Assembly: GCF_003417535.1 (NCBI RefSeq)
Contig: NZ_QVLS01000002.1
Location: forward strand, 372,001-436,000
Direction of reading: 5' to 3'
From: Hydrogenophaga borbori
GTDB taxonomy: Bacteria > Pseudomonadota > Gammaproteobacteria > Burkholderiales > Burkholderiaceae_C
DNA length: 64,000 nucleotides
The position numbers were made by a program, and so were the translations under genes. Every line of letters begins with the position of its first letter. Position 1 is the stretch's first letter. Under the pieces are notes generated by a model. It was not told the origin of the DNA, did not search any database, and worked only from the letters and a program-made list of their open reading frames with translations. Below are positions 8,204-17,389 of this stretch, in pieces.

Positions 8204-11200
8204 ATGGACATCTCCCGGTTCTTCATCGACCGGCCGCGTTTCGCGGCCGTGCTGTCGATCTTCCTGTTCCTGGTCGGCGCGCTGGCCATCTTCCAGCTGC
8301 CGCTGTCCGAGTACCCCGAGGTCGCGCCGCCGCAGATCGTGGTGCGCGCCCAGTACCCGGGCGCCAACCCGCGTGTCATCAGCGAAACCGTGGCCACGCC
8401 ATTGGAAGAGCAGATCAGCGGCATCGAAAACCTGCTCTATTACGACTCGTCGGCCACGGCCGACGGCGGCATGGCGCTCACGGTCACCTTCAAGATCGGC
8501 ACCAGCCCCGAGGCGGCCGAGACGGCGGTGCAGAACCGCATCAACCGCGCGCTGCCCCGGCTGCCGGACATCGTGCGCCAGATCGGCGTGACCACCGAGA
8601 AAAGCAGTCCCAACCTGACGATGGTGGTGCACCTGCTGAGCCCGGACAACAGCCGCGATGCGCTCTACCTGCGCAACTACGGCCAGATGAACGTGCGCGA
8701 CGACCTGCTGCGCCTGCCCGGCATGGGCTCGGTGTTCCTGTTCGGCGCCGGCGACTACGCCATGCGCATCTGGCTGGACCCGGGCAAGCTGGCCGCGCGC
8801 AACCTCACCACCGCCGAGGTGGTGGGCGCCATCCGCGAACAGAACGCGCAGGTGGCCGCCGGCACGGTGGGCGCGCCGCCCGCGCCCAAGGGCACGGAGT
8901 TCCAGCTCTCGGTGAACACGCAGGGCCGGCTGACGACCGAGGAGGAGTTCGCCGACATCATCGTGCGCACCGACCCGGCCACGGGCGGGCTGATCCGCAT
9001 CCGCGACGTCGGCCGCGTGGAACTGGCGGCCGGGACCTACGCCATGCGCAGCCTGCTCAACAACAAGGAGGCCGCGGCCATCGCCGTCTTCCAGGCCCCG
9101 GGATCGAACGCGCTGGCGCTGTCCAACAGCGTGCGCGAGACCATGGAGCGGCTGTCCAAGGGCTTCCCGCCCGGCGTGGAGTACGACATCGTCTACGACC
9201 CCACGCGCTTCGTGCAGACCTCGATCGAGAAGGTCGTGGCCACGCTGCTGGAGGCCATCGCGCTGGTGGTGCTGGTGGTCATCGTGTTCCTGCAGACCTG
9301 GCGCGCCTCGCTCATCCCGCTGCTGGCGGTGCCGGTGTCCATCGTGGGCACCTTCGCCTTCCTGCTGCTGCTGGGCTATTCCATCAACACGCTCACGCTG
9401 TTCGGCCTGGTGCTGGCCATCGGCATCGTGGTGGACGACGCCATCGTGGTGGTGGAGAACGTGGAGCGCAACATCGAAGAGGGCCTGTCGCCGCGCGAGG
9501 CCACCATCAAGGCCATGCGCGAGGTCTCCGGACCCATCATCGCCATCGCCCTGGTGCTGTGCGCGGTGTTCGTGCCGCTGGCCTTCGTGCCCGGCCTCAC
9601 GGGCCAGTTCTACAAGCAGTTCGCGGTGACGATCGCCATCAGCACGGTGATCTCGGCCTTCAACTCGCTCACGCTGAGCCCGGCGCTGTCGGCACTGATG
9701 CTGCACCCGCACGACCAGTCGCCCGACCGGCTGACGCGCGCCATGGACAAGGTCTTCGGCCGCTTCTTCCGCTGGTTCGACCGCGCCTTCCACCGCCGCA
9801 GCGAAGGCTACGGCCGCCGCGTCGGCTACATCGTGCGGCACAAGACCGTCTCGCTGGTGGTGTACGCGGTGCTGCTGGGCGTGACAGGCCTGCTGTTCGC
9901 GCGCATCCCGGCCGGCTTCGTGCCCGCGCCCGACAAGCAGTACCTCATCGGCATCGCGCAGCTGCCGGCGGGCGCCTCCATCGACCGCACCGACGCCGTG
10001 ATCCGCGAGATGACCGACATCGCGCTCAAGGTACCCGGCGTGATCGACTCGGTGGGTTTCCCGGGCCTGTCGATCGCGGGCTTCTCGGCCGCGCCGAACG
10101 AAGGGATCATCTTCTTCGGCCTGGCGCCCTTCGAGGAGCGCACCTCGCCCGAGATGAGCAAGGAGGCCATCCTGGGCCAGGTCAACGGCGCGATCCAGCA
10201 GATCCAGGGCGCGCGCATGTTCGTGGTGCCGCCGCCGGCGGTGGACGGCCTGGGCAACGTCGGCGGCTTCAAGCTGCAGGTGCAGGACCGCGGCGGCCTG
10301 GGCGAGCAGGCGCTGTACGGCGCGGTCTGGGGCACGCTGGGGCAGGTGTACGCCAACCCGAAGTCGGCCGTGGGCACGCCCTTCTCCAGCTACGACATCA
10401 ACGTGCCGCAGCTCTACGCCAACGTCGACCGCACGCGCGCCAAGCAGATGGGCATTCACCTGGCCGATATCTACGACACCATGCAGGTGAACCTGGGCTC
10501 GCTCTACGTGAATGACTTCAGCCGCTTCGGCCGCACCTACCAGGTGGTGGTGCAGGCCGACGCGCCGTTTCGCGCCGACGCCGAGGCCATCACCAATCTG
10601 AAAACGCGCAACGCCGCGGGCGAGATGGTGCCCCTGGGCGCGCTCATGACGGTGGAGCCCAGCTTCGGTCCCACGCGCGTGACGCGCTACAACGGCTACC
10701 CCTCGGCCGACATCAACGGCGCGCCCAATCCGGGCTTCTCGTCGAGCCAGGCCGAAGGCGAGATCGAGACCCTGCTGCAGCGCACGCTGCCGCGCGGCAT
10801 GACCTACGAGTGGACGGAACTCAGCTACCAGGACCGGCTCACGCGCGACTTCACCGTCCCGGGCACGCACATCACCCTGCCGGTGCTGGCGGCGGTGCTC
10901 CTGATTTCGGTGCTGCTGGTGATCCTGGTGCTGGCCGCGCAGTACGAAAGCTGGACCCTGCCGCTGGTGATCGTGCTGATCGTGCCCATGGGCATTCTGT
11001 CGGCCTTGTTCGGCGTGTGGCTGTCCAGTTTCCCGCCCTTCATGCAGCCGGGCGACCTGAACGTCTTCACCCAGGTGGCGCTGGTGGTGCTGGTGGGCCT
11101 GGCGTGCAAGAACGCGATCCTGATCGTGGAGTTCGCCAAGGAACTGGAGGAGCGCGGCGAGACGCTGGTCGACGCCATCGTGCACGCCTGCCGCATGCGG

Positions 11201-11431
11201 CTGCGGCCCATCCTGATGACCTCCATCGCCTTCTGCGCGGGCGTGATCCCGCTCATCGTGGGCAGTGGGGCGGGCAGTGAGATGCGCCGCGCCATGGGCA
11301 TCGCGGTGTTCTCTGGCATGGTGGGAGTCACCCTGTTCGGCATCTTCATGACGCCGGTGTTCTACGCGCTGCTGCGCTCGCGCCGCGCGCACCGCCTGGG
11401 GCAAGACGAGACGGAGGCCCGACATGCGTGA
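8204..11431 (+). CDS. RND efflux permease, HAE-1 family (AcrB/MexB-like)
   Basis: This 1075-residue inner-membrane pump has the full HAE-1 architecture. TM1 follows MDISRFFIDRPRFA, and two large periplasmic loops lie at about 40-330 and 560-870. The TM4 segment GLVLAIGIVVDDAIVVVENV carries the paired proton-relay aspartates, and the TM10-11 region has VGLACKNAILIVEFA with the matching Lys. Length and motifs match AcrB/MexB proton-driven multidrug pumps. The gene overlaps the next one (outer-membrane factor) by 8 bases. Multidrug export is known for the family; the actual substrates here are not known. Confidence 0.93.
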   Translation: MDISRFFIDRPRFAAVLSIFLFLVGALAIFQLPLSEYPEVAPPQIVVRAQYPGANPRVISETVATPLEEQISGIENLLYYDSSATADGGMALTVTFKIGTSPEAAETAVQNRINRALPRLPDIVRQIGVTTEKSSPNLTMVVHLLSPDNSRDALYLRNYGQMNVRDDLLRLPGMGSVFLFGAGDYAMRIWLDPGKLAARNLTTAEVVGAIREQNAQVAAGTVGAPPAPKGTEFQLSVNTQGRLTTEEEFADIIVRTDPATGGLIRIRDVGRVELAAGTYAMRSLLNNKEAAAIAVFQAPGSNALALSNSVRETMERLSKGFPPGVEYDIVYDPTRFVQTSIEKVVATLLEAIALVVLVVIVFLQTWRASLIPLLAVPVSIVGTFAFLLLLGYSINTLTLFGLVLAIGIVVDDAIVVVENVERNIEEGLSPREATIKAMREVSGPIIAIALVLCAVFVPLAFVPGLTGQFYKQFAVTIAISTVISAFNSLTLSPALSALMLHPHDQSPDRLTRAMDKVFGRFFRWFDRAFHRRSEGYGRRVGYIVRHKTVSLVVYAVLLGVTGLLFARIPAGFVPAPDKQYLIGIAQLPAGASIDRTDAVIREMTDIALKVPGVIDSVGFPGLSIAGFSAAPNEGIIFFGLAPFEERTSPEMSKEAILGQVNGAIQQIQGARMFVVPPPAVDGLGNVGGFKLQVQDRGGLGEQALYGAVWGTLGQVYANPKSAVGTPFSSYDINVPQLYANVDRTRAKQMGIHLADIYDTMQVNLGSLYVNDFSRFGRTYQVVVQADAPFRADAEAITNLKTRNAAGEMVPLGALMTVEPSFGPTRVTRYNGYPSADINGAPNPGFSSSQAEGEIETLLQRTLPRGMTYEWTELSYQDRLTRDFTVPGTHITLPVLAAVLLISVLLVILVLAAQYESWTLPLVIVLIVPMGILSALFGVWLSSFPPFMQPGDLNVFTQVALVVLVGLACKNAILIVEFAKELEERGETLVDAIVHACRMRLRPILMTSIAFCAGVIPLIVGSGAGSEMRRAMGIAVFSGMVGVTLFGIFMTPVFYALLRSRRAHRLGQDETEARHA

Positions 11432-12875
11432 GGGGAGCCTTTGCACGGTCGCACTGGCGGCGCTGCTCACCGGCTGCGCCGCCGTGGGGCCCGACCACCA
11501 GGCGCCGACCGTGGCGCTGGACGAGCGCTTCATCAACGCCGGCGCCAGCGGCAGCAACGCCCAGGCGCCGGGCGAAGACATCGCGCGCTTCTGGCGCGCC
11601 TTCAACGACCCGGCGCTGGACGCGCTGATCGAGCGCGCGCTGGCGGCCAACACCGACATCCGCCTCGCGCAGGCGCGCCTGCAGGAGGCGCGGGCGCTGC
11701 AGGGCGAGGCCGACGCGGCCGCGCGACCCGGCGTGGCCATCGAAGGCAGCGCGCAACGAGCGGTCACGCCGCTGACGCAGCAGCCCGGCGCTTCGCGCAG
11801 CGAGCGCACAGGCAACAGCTTCGACGCCAGCTTCGTCGCCGGCTGGGAGCTCGACCTGTTCGGCCGCGTGCGCCGCACGCGCGAGGCCGCCGCCGCGCAG
11901 GTGAGCGCGAGCGAGGCGGGCCTGCACGCGGTGCACACGGCCGTGGCGGCCGAGGTGGCGCGCTACTACCTGGAACTGCGCGGCCTGCAGGAGCGCCAGC
12001 GCGTGACCGAGGCCAGCCTGGCGAACCAGCGCGAGTCGCTGCGCATCACCGAGGCGCGGCTGGAGGCCGGCCGCGCGCGCCAGCTCGACGTGGCCGGCGC
12101 GCGCGCCCTGGTCGCCAGCACCGAGGCGCTGCTGCCCGTGTTGCAGGCCGGCGTCGAGGCCGCGGCCTACCGCCTGGCCACGCTCAGCGCCCAGCCGCCG
12201 CGCGCGGCGCTGGCCGAGCTGTCCACGCAGCGGCCCCTGCCGTCGCTGCCGGTGACGGACCTGGCCGCGCTGCCGGTGGGCACGCCGCAGCAGTGGTTGC
12301 AGCGCCGGCCCGACGTGATCGCCGCCGAGCGCCGGCTTGCCGCCGCCACCGCGGGCATCGGCATCGCGCGCAGCGAGCTGTACCCGCGGATCTCGCTCTC
12401 CGGCCTGCTGGGCTTCAACGCCGCGCGCCTGGGTGACCTGTTCACCAGCGACGCGGCGCGCTATGCGCTGGGCGTGGGCCTGTCGTGGACGCCGTTCGAC
12501 TTCGGCGCCATCCGCTCGCGCGTGGCCGCCAGCGAGGCGCGCGCGCAGCAGGGCCTGGTGGTGTTCGAGCAGACCGTGGCGCTGGCGCTGGAGGAAACCG
12601 AGGGCGCGTTCAGCGGCTACAACCGCCACGCGCAAAGCGCCGGGCGCCTGCTGGAGGCCGCGCGCCACGCCGACGAGGCCGCGCAACTGGCGCGCGCGCG
12701 CTTCGAGGCGGGCGTGACCGACTTCCAGGCCGTGCTGCAGGCCGAGCGCGAGGTGCTGTCGATCCGGGAACAGCTGGTGCAGGCCCAGGTGGGCACGGCG
12801 GGCGCGCTGGTGGCGGTGTACCGGGCCATCGGCGGTGGCTGGTCGGCGGGGGCGGCGACCACCGCCGCGCGCTGA
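11424..12875 (+). CDS. outer-membrane factor of the RND pump (NodT/OprM family lipoprotein)
   Basis: This 483-residue TolC-like protein has a lipoprotein signal (L-L-T-G-C at about residue 16) and two internally repeated OEP domains with long amphipathic helices. Conserved segments include ARFWRAFNDPALDALI, GWELDLFGRVRR, QWLQRRPDVIAAERRLAAA and LGVGLSWTPFDFGA. It would form the trimeric channel for the adaptor and permease encoded upstream, and its start lies inside the permease gene (8-base overlap), showing translational coupling. Its stop is only one base from the stop of the convergent gene at 12877, leaving no room for a terminator between them. Confidence 0.9.
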   Translation: MREGSLCTVALAALLTGCAAVGPDHQAPTVALDERFINAGASGSNAQAPGEDIARFWRAFNDPALDALIERALAANTDIRLAQARLQEARALQGEADAAARPGVAIEGSAQRAVTPLTQQPGASRSERTGNSFDASFVAGWELDLFGRVRRTREAAAAQVSASEAGLHAVHTAVAAEVARYYLELRGLQERQRVTEASLANQRESLRITEARLEAGRARQLDVAGARALVASTEALLPVLQAGVEAAAYRLATLSAQPPRAALAELSTQRPLPSLPVTDLAALPVGTPQQWLQRRPDVIAAERRLAAATAGIGIARSELYPRISLSGLLGFNAARLGDLFTSDAARYALGVGLSWTPFDFGAIRSRVAASEARAQQGLVVFEQTVALALEETEGAFSGYNRHAQSAGRLLEAARHADEAAQLARARFEAGVTDFQAVLQAEREVLSIREQLVQAQVGTAGALVAVYRAIGGGWSAGAATTAAR

Positions 12876-12876
12876 C

Positions 12877-13863
12877 TCAGTTCACCAGCACCAGCTTGCC
12901 CTTGACCGAGCGCGATCCCATGATCGCGTAGGCCTTGCGCAGGTCGGCCATGGGCAGGGTCTGGTCGATGACCGGTTTCACCTGGCCCTTGGCGTACATG
13001 CCGGCCAGCGCCTGCATCATGGCCGCGTTGGCCTGGGGCTCGCGCTTGGCGAAGTCGCCCCAGAACACCCCCACGATGCTGGCGCCCTTGAGCAGCGCCA
13101 GGTTGAGGGGCAGGCTGGGAATGGGCCCGCTGGCAAAACCCACCACCAGGTAGCGCCCGCGCCAGGCGATGGAACGGAAGGCCGGTTCGGCGAAATCGCC
13201 GCCCACGGGGTCGTAAACCACGTCCGGGCCCTTGCCCCCGGTGAGGCGCTTGATCTCGTCGCGCAGGCCGCCCAGGGGGCCGTGCTGGGTGTAGTTGATG
13301 GTGGCATCGGCGCCGAGCGAGGCGCACAGCGCGCACTTGTCGTCGCTGGATGCGGCCGCGATCACGCGCGCGCCGGCGGCCTTGGCGATCTGGATGGCGG
13401 CCGTGCCCACGCCGCCGGCCGCGCCGAGGACCAGCACCGTCTCGCCCGCCTTGAGCTGCGCGCGGTCCATGAGCGCGTGGTACGAGGTGGCGTAGATCAT
13501 GATGAACGCGGCCGCGTCCACGGCGGGAAAGCCGTCGGGCAGGGGCATGCACAGCGCGGCGGGCGCCAGGGTGTGGGTGCCGAAGCCGCCGGTGCCGCTC
13601 AGGCAGGCCACGCGCTGGCCCGGCTTGAGGTGCTTGACGCCGTCGCCCACGGCCTCAACGACGCCGGCGTATTCGCTGCCGGGAACGAAGGGCAGCGGCG
13701 GCTTCATCTGGTACTTGTTCTGCACGATGAGCAGATCGGGGAAGTTCAGGCTGGCCGCCTCGATGCGCAGGCGCACCTGGCCCGCGCCGGGTTCGGGCGT
13801 GGGCAGTTCCTTCCATTGCAGGGCGTCGACGCCGATGGGGTTCTCGCACAGCCAGGCGTGCAT
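12877..13863 (-). CDS. NADPH:quinone oxidoreductase family protein (zinc-independent MDR)
   Basis: This 328-residue medium-chain dehydrogenase/reductase has a GroES-like domain (PGSEYAGVVEAVG at about 60) and a Rossmann domain with VLVLGAAGGVGTAAIQIAK (about 142-160). The catalytic zinc ligands of alcohol dehydrogenases are absent, which places it in the quinone oxidoreductase/crotonyl-CoA-reductase-like group. Such proteins reduce quinones or enoyl compounds with NADPH. The start at 13863 is supported by a GGAG Shine-Dalgarno just upstream; the frame continues to 14154 but would overlap the divergent surE leader. It is monocistronic and convergent with the RND operon. Confidence 0.87.
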   Translation of the reverse strand: MHAWLCENPIGVDALQWKELPTPEPGAGQVRLRIEAASLNFPDLLIVQNKYQMKPPLPFVPGSEYAGVVEAVGDGVKHLKPGQRVACLSGTGGFGTHTLAPAALCMPLPDGFPAVDAAAFIMIYATSYHALMDRAQLKAGETVLVLGAAGGVGTAAIQIAKAAGARVIAAASSDDKCALCASLGADATINYTQHGPLGGLRDEIKRLTGGKGPDVVYDPVGGDFAEPAFRSIAWRGRYLVVGFASGPIPSLPLNLALLKGASIVGVFWGDFAKREPQANAAMMQALAGMYAKGQVKPVIDQTLPMADLRKAYAIMGSRSVKGKLVLVN

Positions 13864-14020
13864 GGTGGGTCTCCTCTTGGAATGGGGGCGGGGCATGATA
13901 GGCACCGGTTTTGCATTCGCGCAGTGGGCTTTGTCCCTTGGGCGACGGGCGTGGCCGCCGCCGCAACGCCACCCGGGATAAGAAGAAAGCGCCACACCTC
14001 GGGTCAATAGAATTTCGCCC

Positions 14021-14803
14021 ATGAAAATCCTGATCTCGAACGACGACGGCTTCCAGGCCAAGGGCCTCGTCGCCTTGTACGACGCCGTCAAGGCCCTGCC
14101 GGGCGTCGAGGTCGAGGTCGTCGCGCCCGAGCACAACAACAGCGCCAAGAGCAACGCCCTGAGCCTGCACTCGCCGCTCTACGTGCAGACCGCCGCCAAC
14201 GGATTCCGCTACGTCAACGGCACCCCCGCCGACTGCGTGCACATCGCGCTCACCGGCCTGCTGGGCTACCGGCCCGACCTGGTGATCTCCGGCATCAACA
14301 ACGGCGCCAACATGGGCGACGACACCATCTACTCGGGCACCGTCGGCGCGGCCATGGAGGGCTACCTGTTCGGCGTGCCCGCCATCGCGTTTTCGCAGAC
14401 CGAGAGGGGCTGGGCCCACCTGGACGTGGCCGCCACCAAGGCGGCCGAGCTGGTGCAGCAGCTGCTGCCGTCGCTGCCCGAGATGCAGCAGCGCGGCCAG
14501 GCCTGGCTGCTCAACGTCAACATTCCGTGCCGGCCCGCCGAGCAGATCCGCGGCGTGAAGGTCACGCGCCTGGGGCGGCGCCACGCGGCCGAGCCCGTGA
14601 TCGCGCAGGTCAACCCGCGCGGCGAGACCATGTACTGGATCGGCAGCGCCGGTCCCGCCCGCGACGAGGCCGAAGGCACCGACTTTCACGCCACGCAGCA
14701 GGGCTACGTCAGCCTGACGCCCCTGCAGGTGGACCTGACCGACCACGACACCCTGGCCTACTGGGTGCCGACGGCGGCCGCGCTGTCCAAGGAGGGCGCG
14801 TGA
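14021..14803 (+). CDS. surE: 5'/3'-nucleotidase SurE
   Basis: This 260-residue metal-dependent survival protein has the N-terminal NDDG metal-binding motif (residues 7-10). The conserved Ser/Asn segment follows ([11 protein letters not shown], about 40), then [11 protein letters not shown] and [26 protein letters not shown] around residues 92-112. SurE removes phosphate from nucleoside mono- and short polyphosphates and is tied to stationary-phase survival. The gene overlaps pcm by 4 bases (GTGA) and begins the surE-pcm-nlpD operon typical of proteobacteria. Confidence 0.95.
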   Translation: MKILISNDDGFQAKGLVALYDAVKALPGVEVEVVAPEHNNSAKSNALSLHSPLYVQTAANGFRYVNGTPADCVHIALTGLLGYRPDLVISGINNGANMGDDTIYSGTVGAAMEGYLFGVPAIAFSQTERGWAHLDVAATKAAELVQQLLPSLPEMQQRGQAWLLNVNIPCRPAEQIRGVKVTRLGRRHAAEPVIAQVNPRGETMYWIGSAGPARDEAEGTDFHATQQGYVSLTPLQVDLTDHDTLAYWVPTAAALSKEGA

Positions 14804-15579
14804 AAGCGCCGCCGCCACGCCAGCGCCCGGGGTTTCCGGCCCGCCTGCCGGCCGGCACGCCGGCCCCCGTGCCCGCGCGCCAGCACAAGCCCGACGCGCC
14901 GCCCGCGCATGCCCCGGCCCGGCCCAGCGGCGTCGGCATGGACTCGGCCGCCGTGCGCGCCGCCATGGTGCGCAAGCTGCAGGGGCAGGGCATCTCGCAC
15001 CCGGCGGTGGTGGCGGCCATGCTCGCGGTGGAACGGCACCGCTTCGTCGACTCGGCGCTGGTGAACCAGGCCTACGAAGACACCAGCCTGCCCATCGGCC
15101 AGGGCCAGACCATCAGCAAGCCCGGCGTGGTGGCGCGCATGGTGGAGCTGCTGTGCCAGGCGCGCGTGCAGCCGCTGGGGCGGGTGCTCGAAATCGGCAC
15201 TGGCTGCGGCTACCAGGCCGCCGTGCTGGCCCGCGTGGCCAAGGAGGTCTACAGCATCGAGCGCATCCGCAGCCTGCACGAGAAGGCGCGCGACAACCTG
15301 CGCGCCCTGCGCGTGCCCAATCTGCACCTGCTCTTCGGTGATGGCATGGTGGGTTTCCCGCAGGGGGCTCCTTATGCGGGCATCATTGCGGCGGCCGGCG
15401 GGAACGATCTGCCCGCCGCCTGGATCGATCAGCTCGCGGTCGGTGGCCGGCTGGTGGCACCGGCCGTGACGGCCGCCGGTCGACAGAACCTCGTGGTGGT
15501 TGACAAAACCGCCAATGGCGTGGTCCGCACCGAGCTCGAGGCCGTTCATTTCGTGCCCCTAAAATCGGGCCTCGCCTGA
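14800..15579 (+). CDS. pcm: protein-L-isoaspartate O-methyltransferase
   Basis: This SAM-dependent repair enzyme methylates L-isoaspartyl residues in aged proteins. Motifs seen are [19 protein letters not shown] (substrate-side), [16 protein letters not shown] (SAM motif I), YSIERI and LLFGDGM. I chose the GTG at 14800, which overlaps the surE stop as GTGA and has AAGGAGG just upstream. That start adds about 46 Pro/Ala/Arg-rich residues before the conserved region at MDSAAV. An ATG at 14938 is the alternative and would give the usual family length (about 213). The low-complexity N-terminal extension is typical of coupled starts in this genome. Confidence 0.92.
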   Translation: MKAPPPRQRPGFPARLPAGTPAPVPARQHKPDAPPAHAPARPSGVGMDSAAVRAAMVRKLQGQGISHPAVVAAMLAVERHRFVDSALVNQAYEDTSLPIGQGQTISKPGVVARMVELLCQARVQPLGRVLEIGTGCGYQAAVLARVAKEVYSIERIRSLHEKARDNLRALRVPNLHLLFGDGMVGFPQGAPYAGIIAAAGGNDLPAAWIDQLAVGGRLVAPAVTAAGRQNLVVVDKTANGVVRTELEAVHFVPLKSGLA

Positions 15580-15617
15580 CGGTCCCGCCCTTGCCGGCGT
15601 CGAGCGTGTATCGAAAT

Positions 15618-15634
15618 GGGCCCCTTCGGGGCCC
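15618..15634 (+). other. strong hairpin between pcm and nlpD
   Basis: A perfect 7-bp GGGCCCC/GGGGCCC stem closes a TTC loop in the 77-bp pcm-nlpD gap, with the nlpD ATG 23 bp downstream. There is no T tract, so it is more likely an mRNA stability or processing element than a terminator. Confidence 0.4.
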
Positions 15635-15656
15635 GCAAGACAATGGTGGAGTCTTC

Positions 15657-16556
15657 ATGAACCAAATGGCAAGACACGACCTGGGTCACACCCGGGCGCA
15701 GGGACGCACAGCCCAGCGCGCGCTGACCTGGTCCGTGCTCGGCTTGGCCCTGCTCGTGAGCGCTTGCGGCTCGCAGCGCGTGGCGCGTCCCGCACCGGTC
15801 GACGACCGGGGCACATCCCGGCCCGCCGCGGAGTCGGCAACGGCCACCCCGGCCCCTGCCGCCGCGCAGCCCCGCGTGGGCTATGTGACGGTGCAGCCTG
15901 GCGACACGCTGTACCGCATCGCCCTCAACGCCGGCCAGGACTACCGCGACATCGCGACCTGGAACAACCTGCCCAACCCGAATGCCATCGAGGTCGGCCA
16001 GCTGCTGCGCGTGGTGCCGCCCACCGCCGCGGCGCCAGCCCCGGCCCCGGCCCCGGCCCCGAGCGTGGGCACCGCGCCCGTCACCAGCGGCAGCGTGGCC
16101 TCGCGGCCACTGAGCGAAACCAGCCCGTCCGCGGCGCCGGCGCCCGCGCCCGCCCCCGCGCCAACGCCGGCCCCCGCGGCGGCGGGCGACGACATCCAGT
16201 TCGTGTGGCCGGCCTCGGGCCCGGTCATCGCGGGCTTCGATGAGAACACCAACAAGGGCGTGAGCATCGGCGGCAAGATCGGCGATCCCGTGGTCGCGGC
16301 GGCCGATGGGCGCGTGGTCTACGCGGGCGCCGGTCTGCGCGGCTACGGCAACCTCATCATCCTGCAGCACAACAACACCTACCTCACGGCCTACGCGCAC
16401 AACCAGGCGCTGCTGGTGCGCGAGAACCAGTCGGTGCGCCAGGGCCAGAAGATCGCCGAGATGGGCAGCAGCGACGCCGACCGCGTGAAGCTGCACTTCG
16501 AGGTGCGTCGCCAGGGCAAGCCGGTGGACCCGCTGGCCCACCTGCCGAAGCGCTGA
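15657..16556 (+). CDS. nlpD: NlpD-like murein hydrolase activator lipoprotein (LysM + LytM/M23)
   Basis: This 299-residue lipoprotein has the lipobox L-V-S-A-C near residue 36, a LysM peptidoglycan-binding domain at about 80-123 (VQPGDTLYRIALNAGQDYRDI), a Pro/Ala-rich linker and a C-terminal LytM domain (about 185-298). The catalytic His of the HLH motif is replaced (KLHFEVR) and other zinc ligands are missing, as in EnvC/NlpD. It is therefore probably a regulator of the amidase AmiC at the septum, not an enzyme. The start at 15657 has GGTGGAG upstream. In many proteobacteria rpoS follows nlpD; here an exonuclease gene follows 12 bp later. Confidence 0.9.
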   Translation: MNQMARHDLGHTRAQGRTAQRALTWSVLGLALLVSACGSQRVARPAPVDDRGTSRPAAESATATPAPAAAQPRVGYVTVQPGDTLYRIALNAGQDYRDIATWNNLPNPNAIEVGQLLRVVPPTAAAPAPAPAPAPSVGTAPVTSGSVASRPLSETSPSAAPAPAPAPAPTPAPAAAGDDIQFVWPASGPVIAGFDENTNKGVSIGGKIGDPVVAAADGRVVYAGAGLRGYGNLIILQHNNTYLTAYAHNQALLVRENQSVRQGQKIAEMGSSDADRVKLHFEVRRQGKPVDPLAHLPKR

Positions 16557-16568
16557 GTCCGGCCGCGC

Positions 16569-17354
16569 ATGGCCTGGCCGGTCCTCGTCTTCGACATCGA
16601 GTCCATCCCGGACGTGGACGGCCTGCGCGCGCTGCGCGGGGCCGGCGCCGAACTGAGCGATGAGCAGGTCTACGCCGCCTGGGTGGCCGAGCGCAAGGAA
16701 AAGGGGCAGAGCGACTTCATGCCCCTGTACCTGCAGCGCGTGCTGGTCATCAGCTGCGTGTTCCGCAACGCCGAGGGCCTGCGCATCCACTCCTTCGTCG
16801 ACAGGGACAGCCAGAGCGAGGGCAAGGTCATCCAGAGCTTCTTCCAGGCGATCGAGAAGCACGTGCCCCAGCTCGTGAGCTGGAACGGCGGCGGCTTCGA
16901 CCTGCCGGTGCTGCACTACCGCGGCCTGCGCCACGGACTGGAGGCCAACAAGTACTGGGACATGGGCGAGGACGACCGTGAGTTCAAGTGGAACAACTAC
17001 ATCGGCCGTTACCACATGCGCCACCTGGACCTGATGGACCTGCTGGCCATGTACACGCCGAAGAACAACGCGCCCCTCGACAGCCTGGCCAAGCTCTGCG
17101 GCTTTCCCGGCAAGCTGGGCATGGACGGCTCGCAGGTCTACCCGCAGTTCCTCGCGGGGCAGACCGACGCCATCCGCCGCTACTGCGAGACGGACGTGAT
17201 GAACACCTACCTCATGTATTGCCGCTTCCAGAAAATGCGCGGCGGCTTCACGCCCGACGAGTACGAACGCGAGATCGCCTACGTGAAGGAGACGCTGGGG
17301 GGCCTGGCGCCGGGCGAAGCGCATTGGCAGGAATACCTGGCGGCCTGGGCGTGA
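16569..17354 (+). CDS. predicted 3'-5' exonuclease (DNA polymerase B exonuclease-like)
   Basis: This 261-residue DEDD-family nuclease shows ExoI FDIESIPD (D10, E12), ExoII SWNGGGFDLPVLHYR (D near 109) and ExoIII Y-C-E-T-D with the final Asp near 213. It belongs to the stand-alone family related to the proofreading domain of B-family polymerases (PF10108). It probably trims single-stranded DNA or RNA ends; the cellular role is not known. It lies between nlpD and rlmD, 12 bp and 35 bp away, and is likely cotranscribed with both. Confidence 0.88.
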   Translation: MAWPVLVFDIESIPDVDGLRALRGAGAELSDEQVYAAWVAERKEKGQSDFMPLYLQRVLVISCVFRNAEGLRIHSFVDRDSQSEGKVIQSFFQAIEKHVPQLVSWNGGGFDLPVLHYRGLRHGLEANKYWDMGEDDREFKWNNYIGRYHMRHLDLMDLLAMYTPKNNAPLDSLAKLCGFPGKLGMDGSQVYPQFLAGQTDAIRRYCETDVMNTYLMYCRFQKMRGGFTPDEYEREIAYVKETLGGLAPGEAHWQEYLAAWA

Positions 17355-17389
17355 GCGATCGCTGGCGGCCGGCCTGAGACAATCGCGGG

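Noticed and set aside
6971..11938. A 1655-codon open frame on the minus strand opposite the RND operon
   Set aside because: It is the antisense shadow of the GC-rich efflux genes, which show full RND motifs on the plus strand; its composition (His, Arg, Gly, Gln-rich) has no domain.
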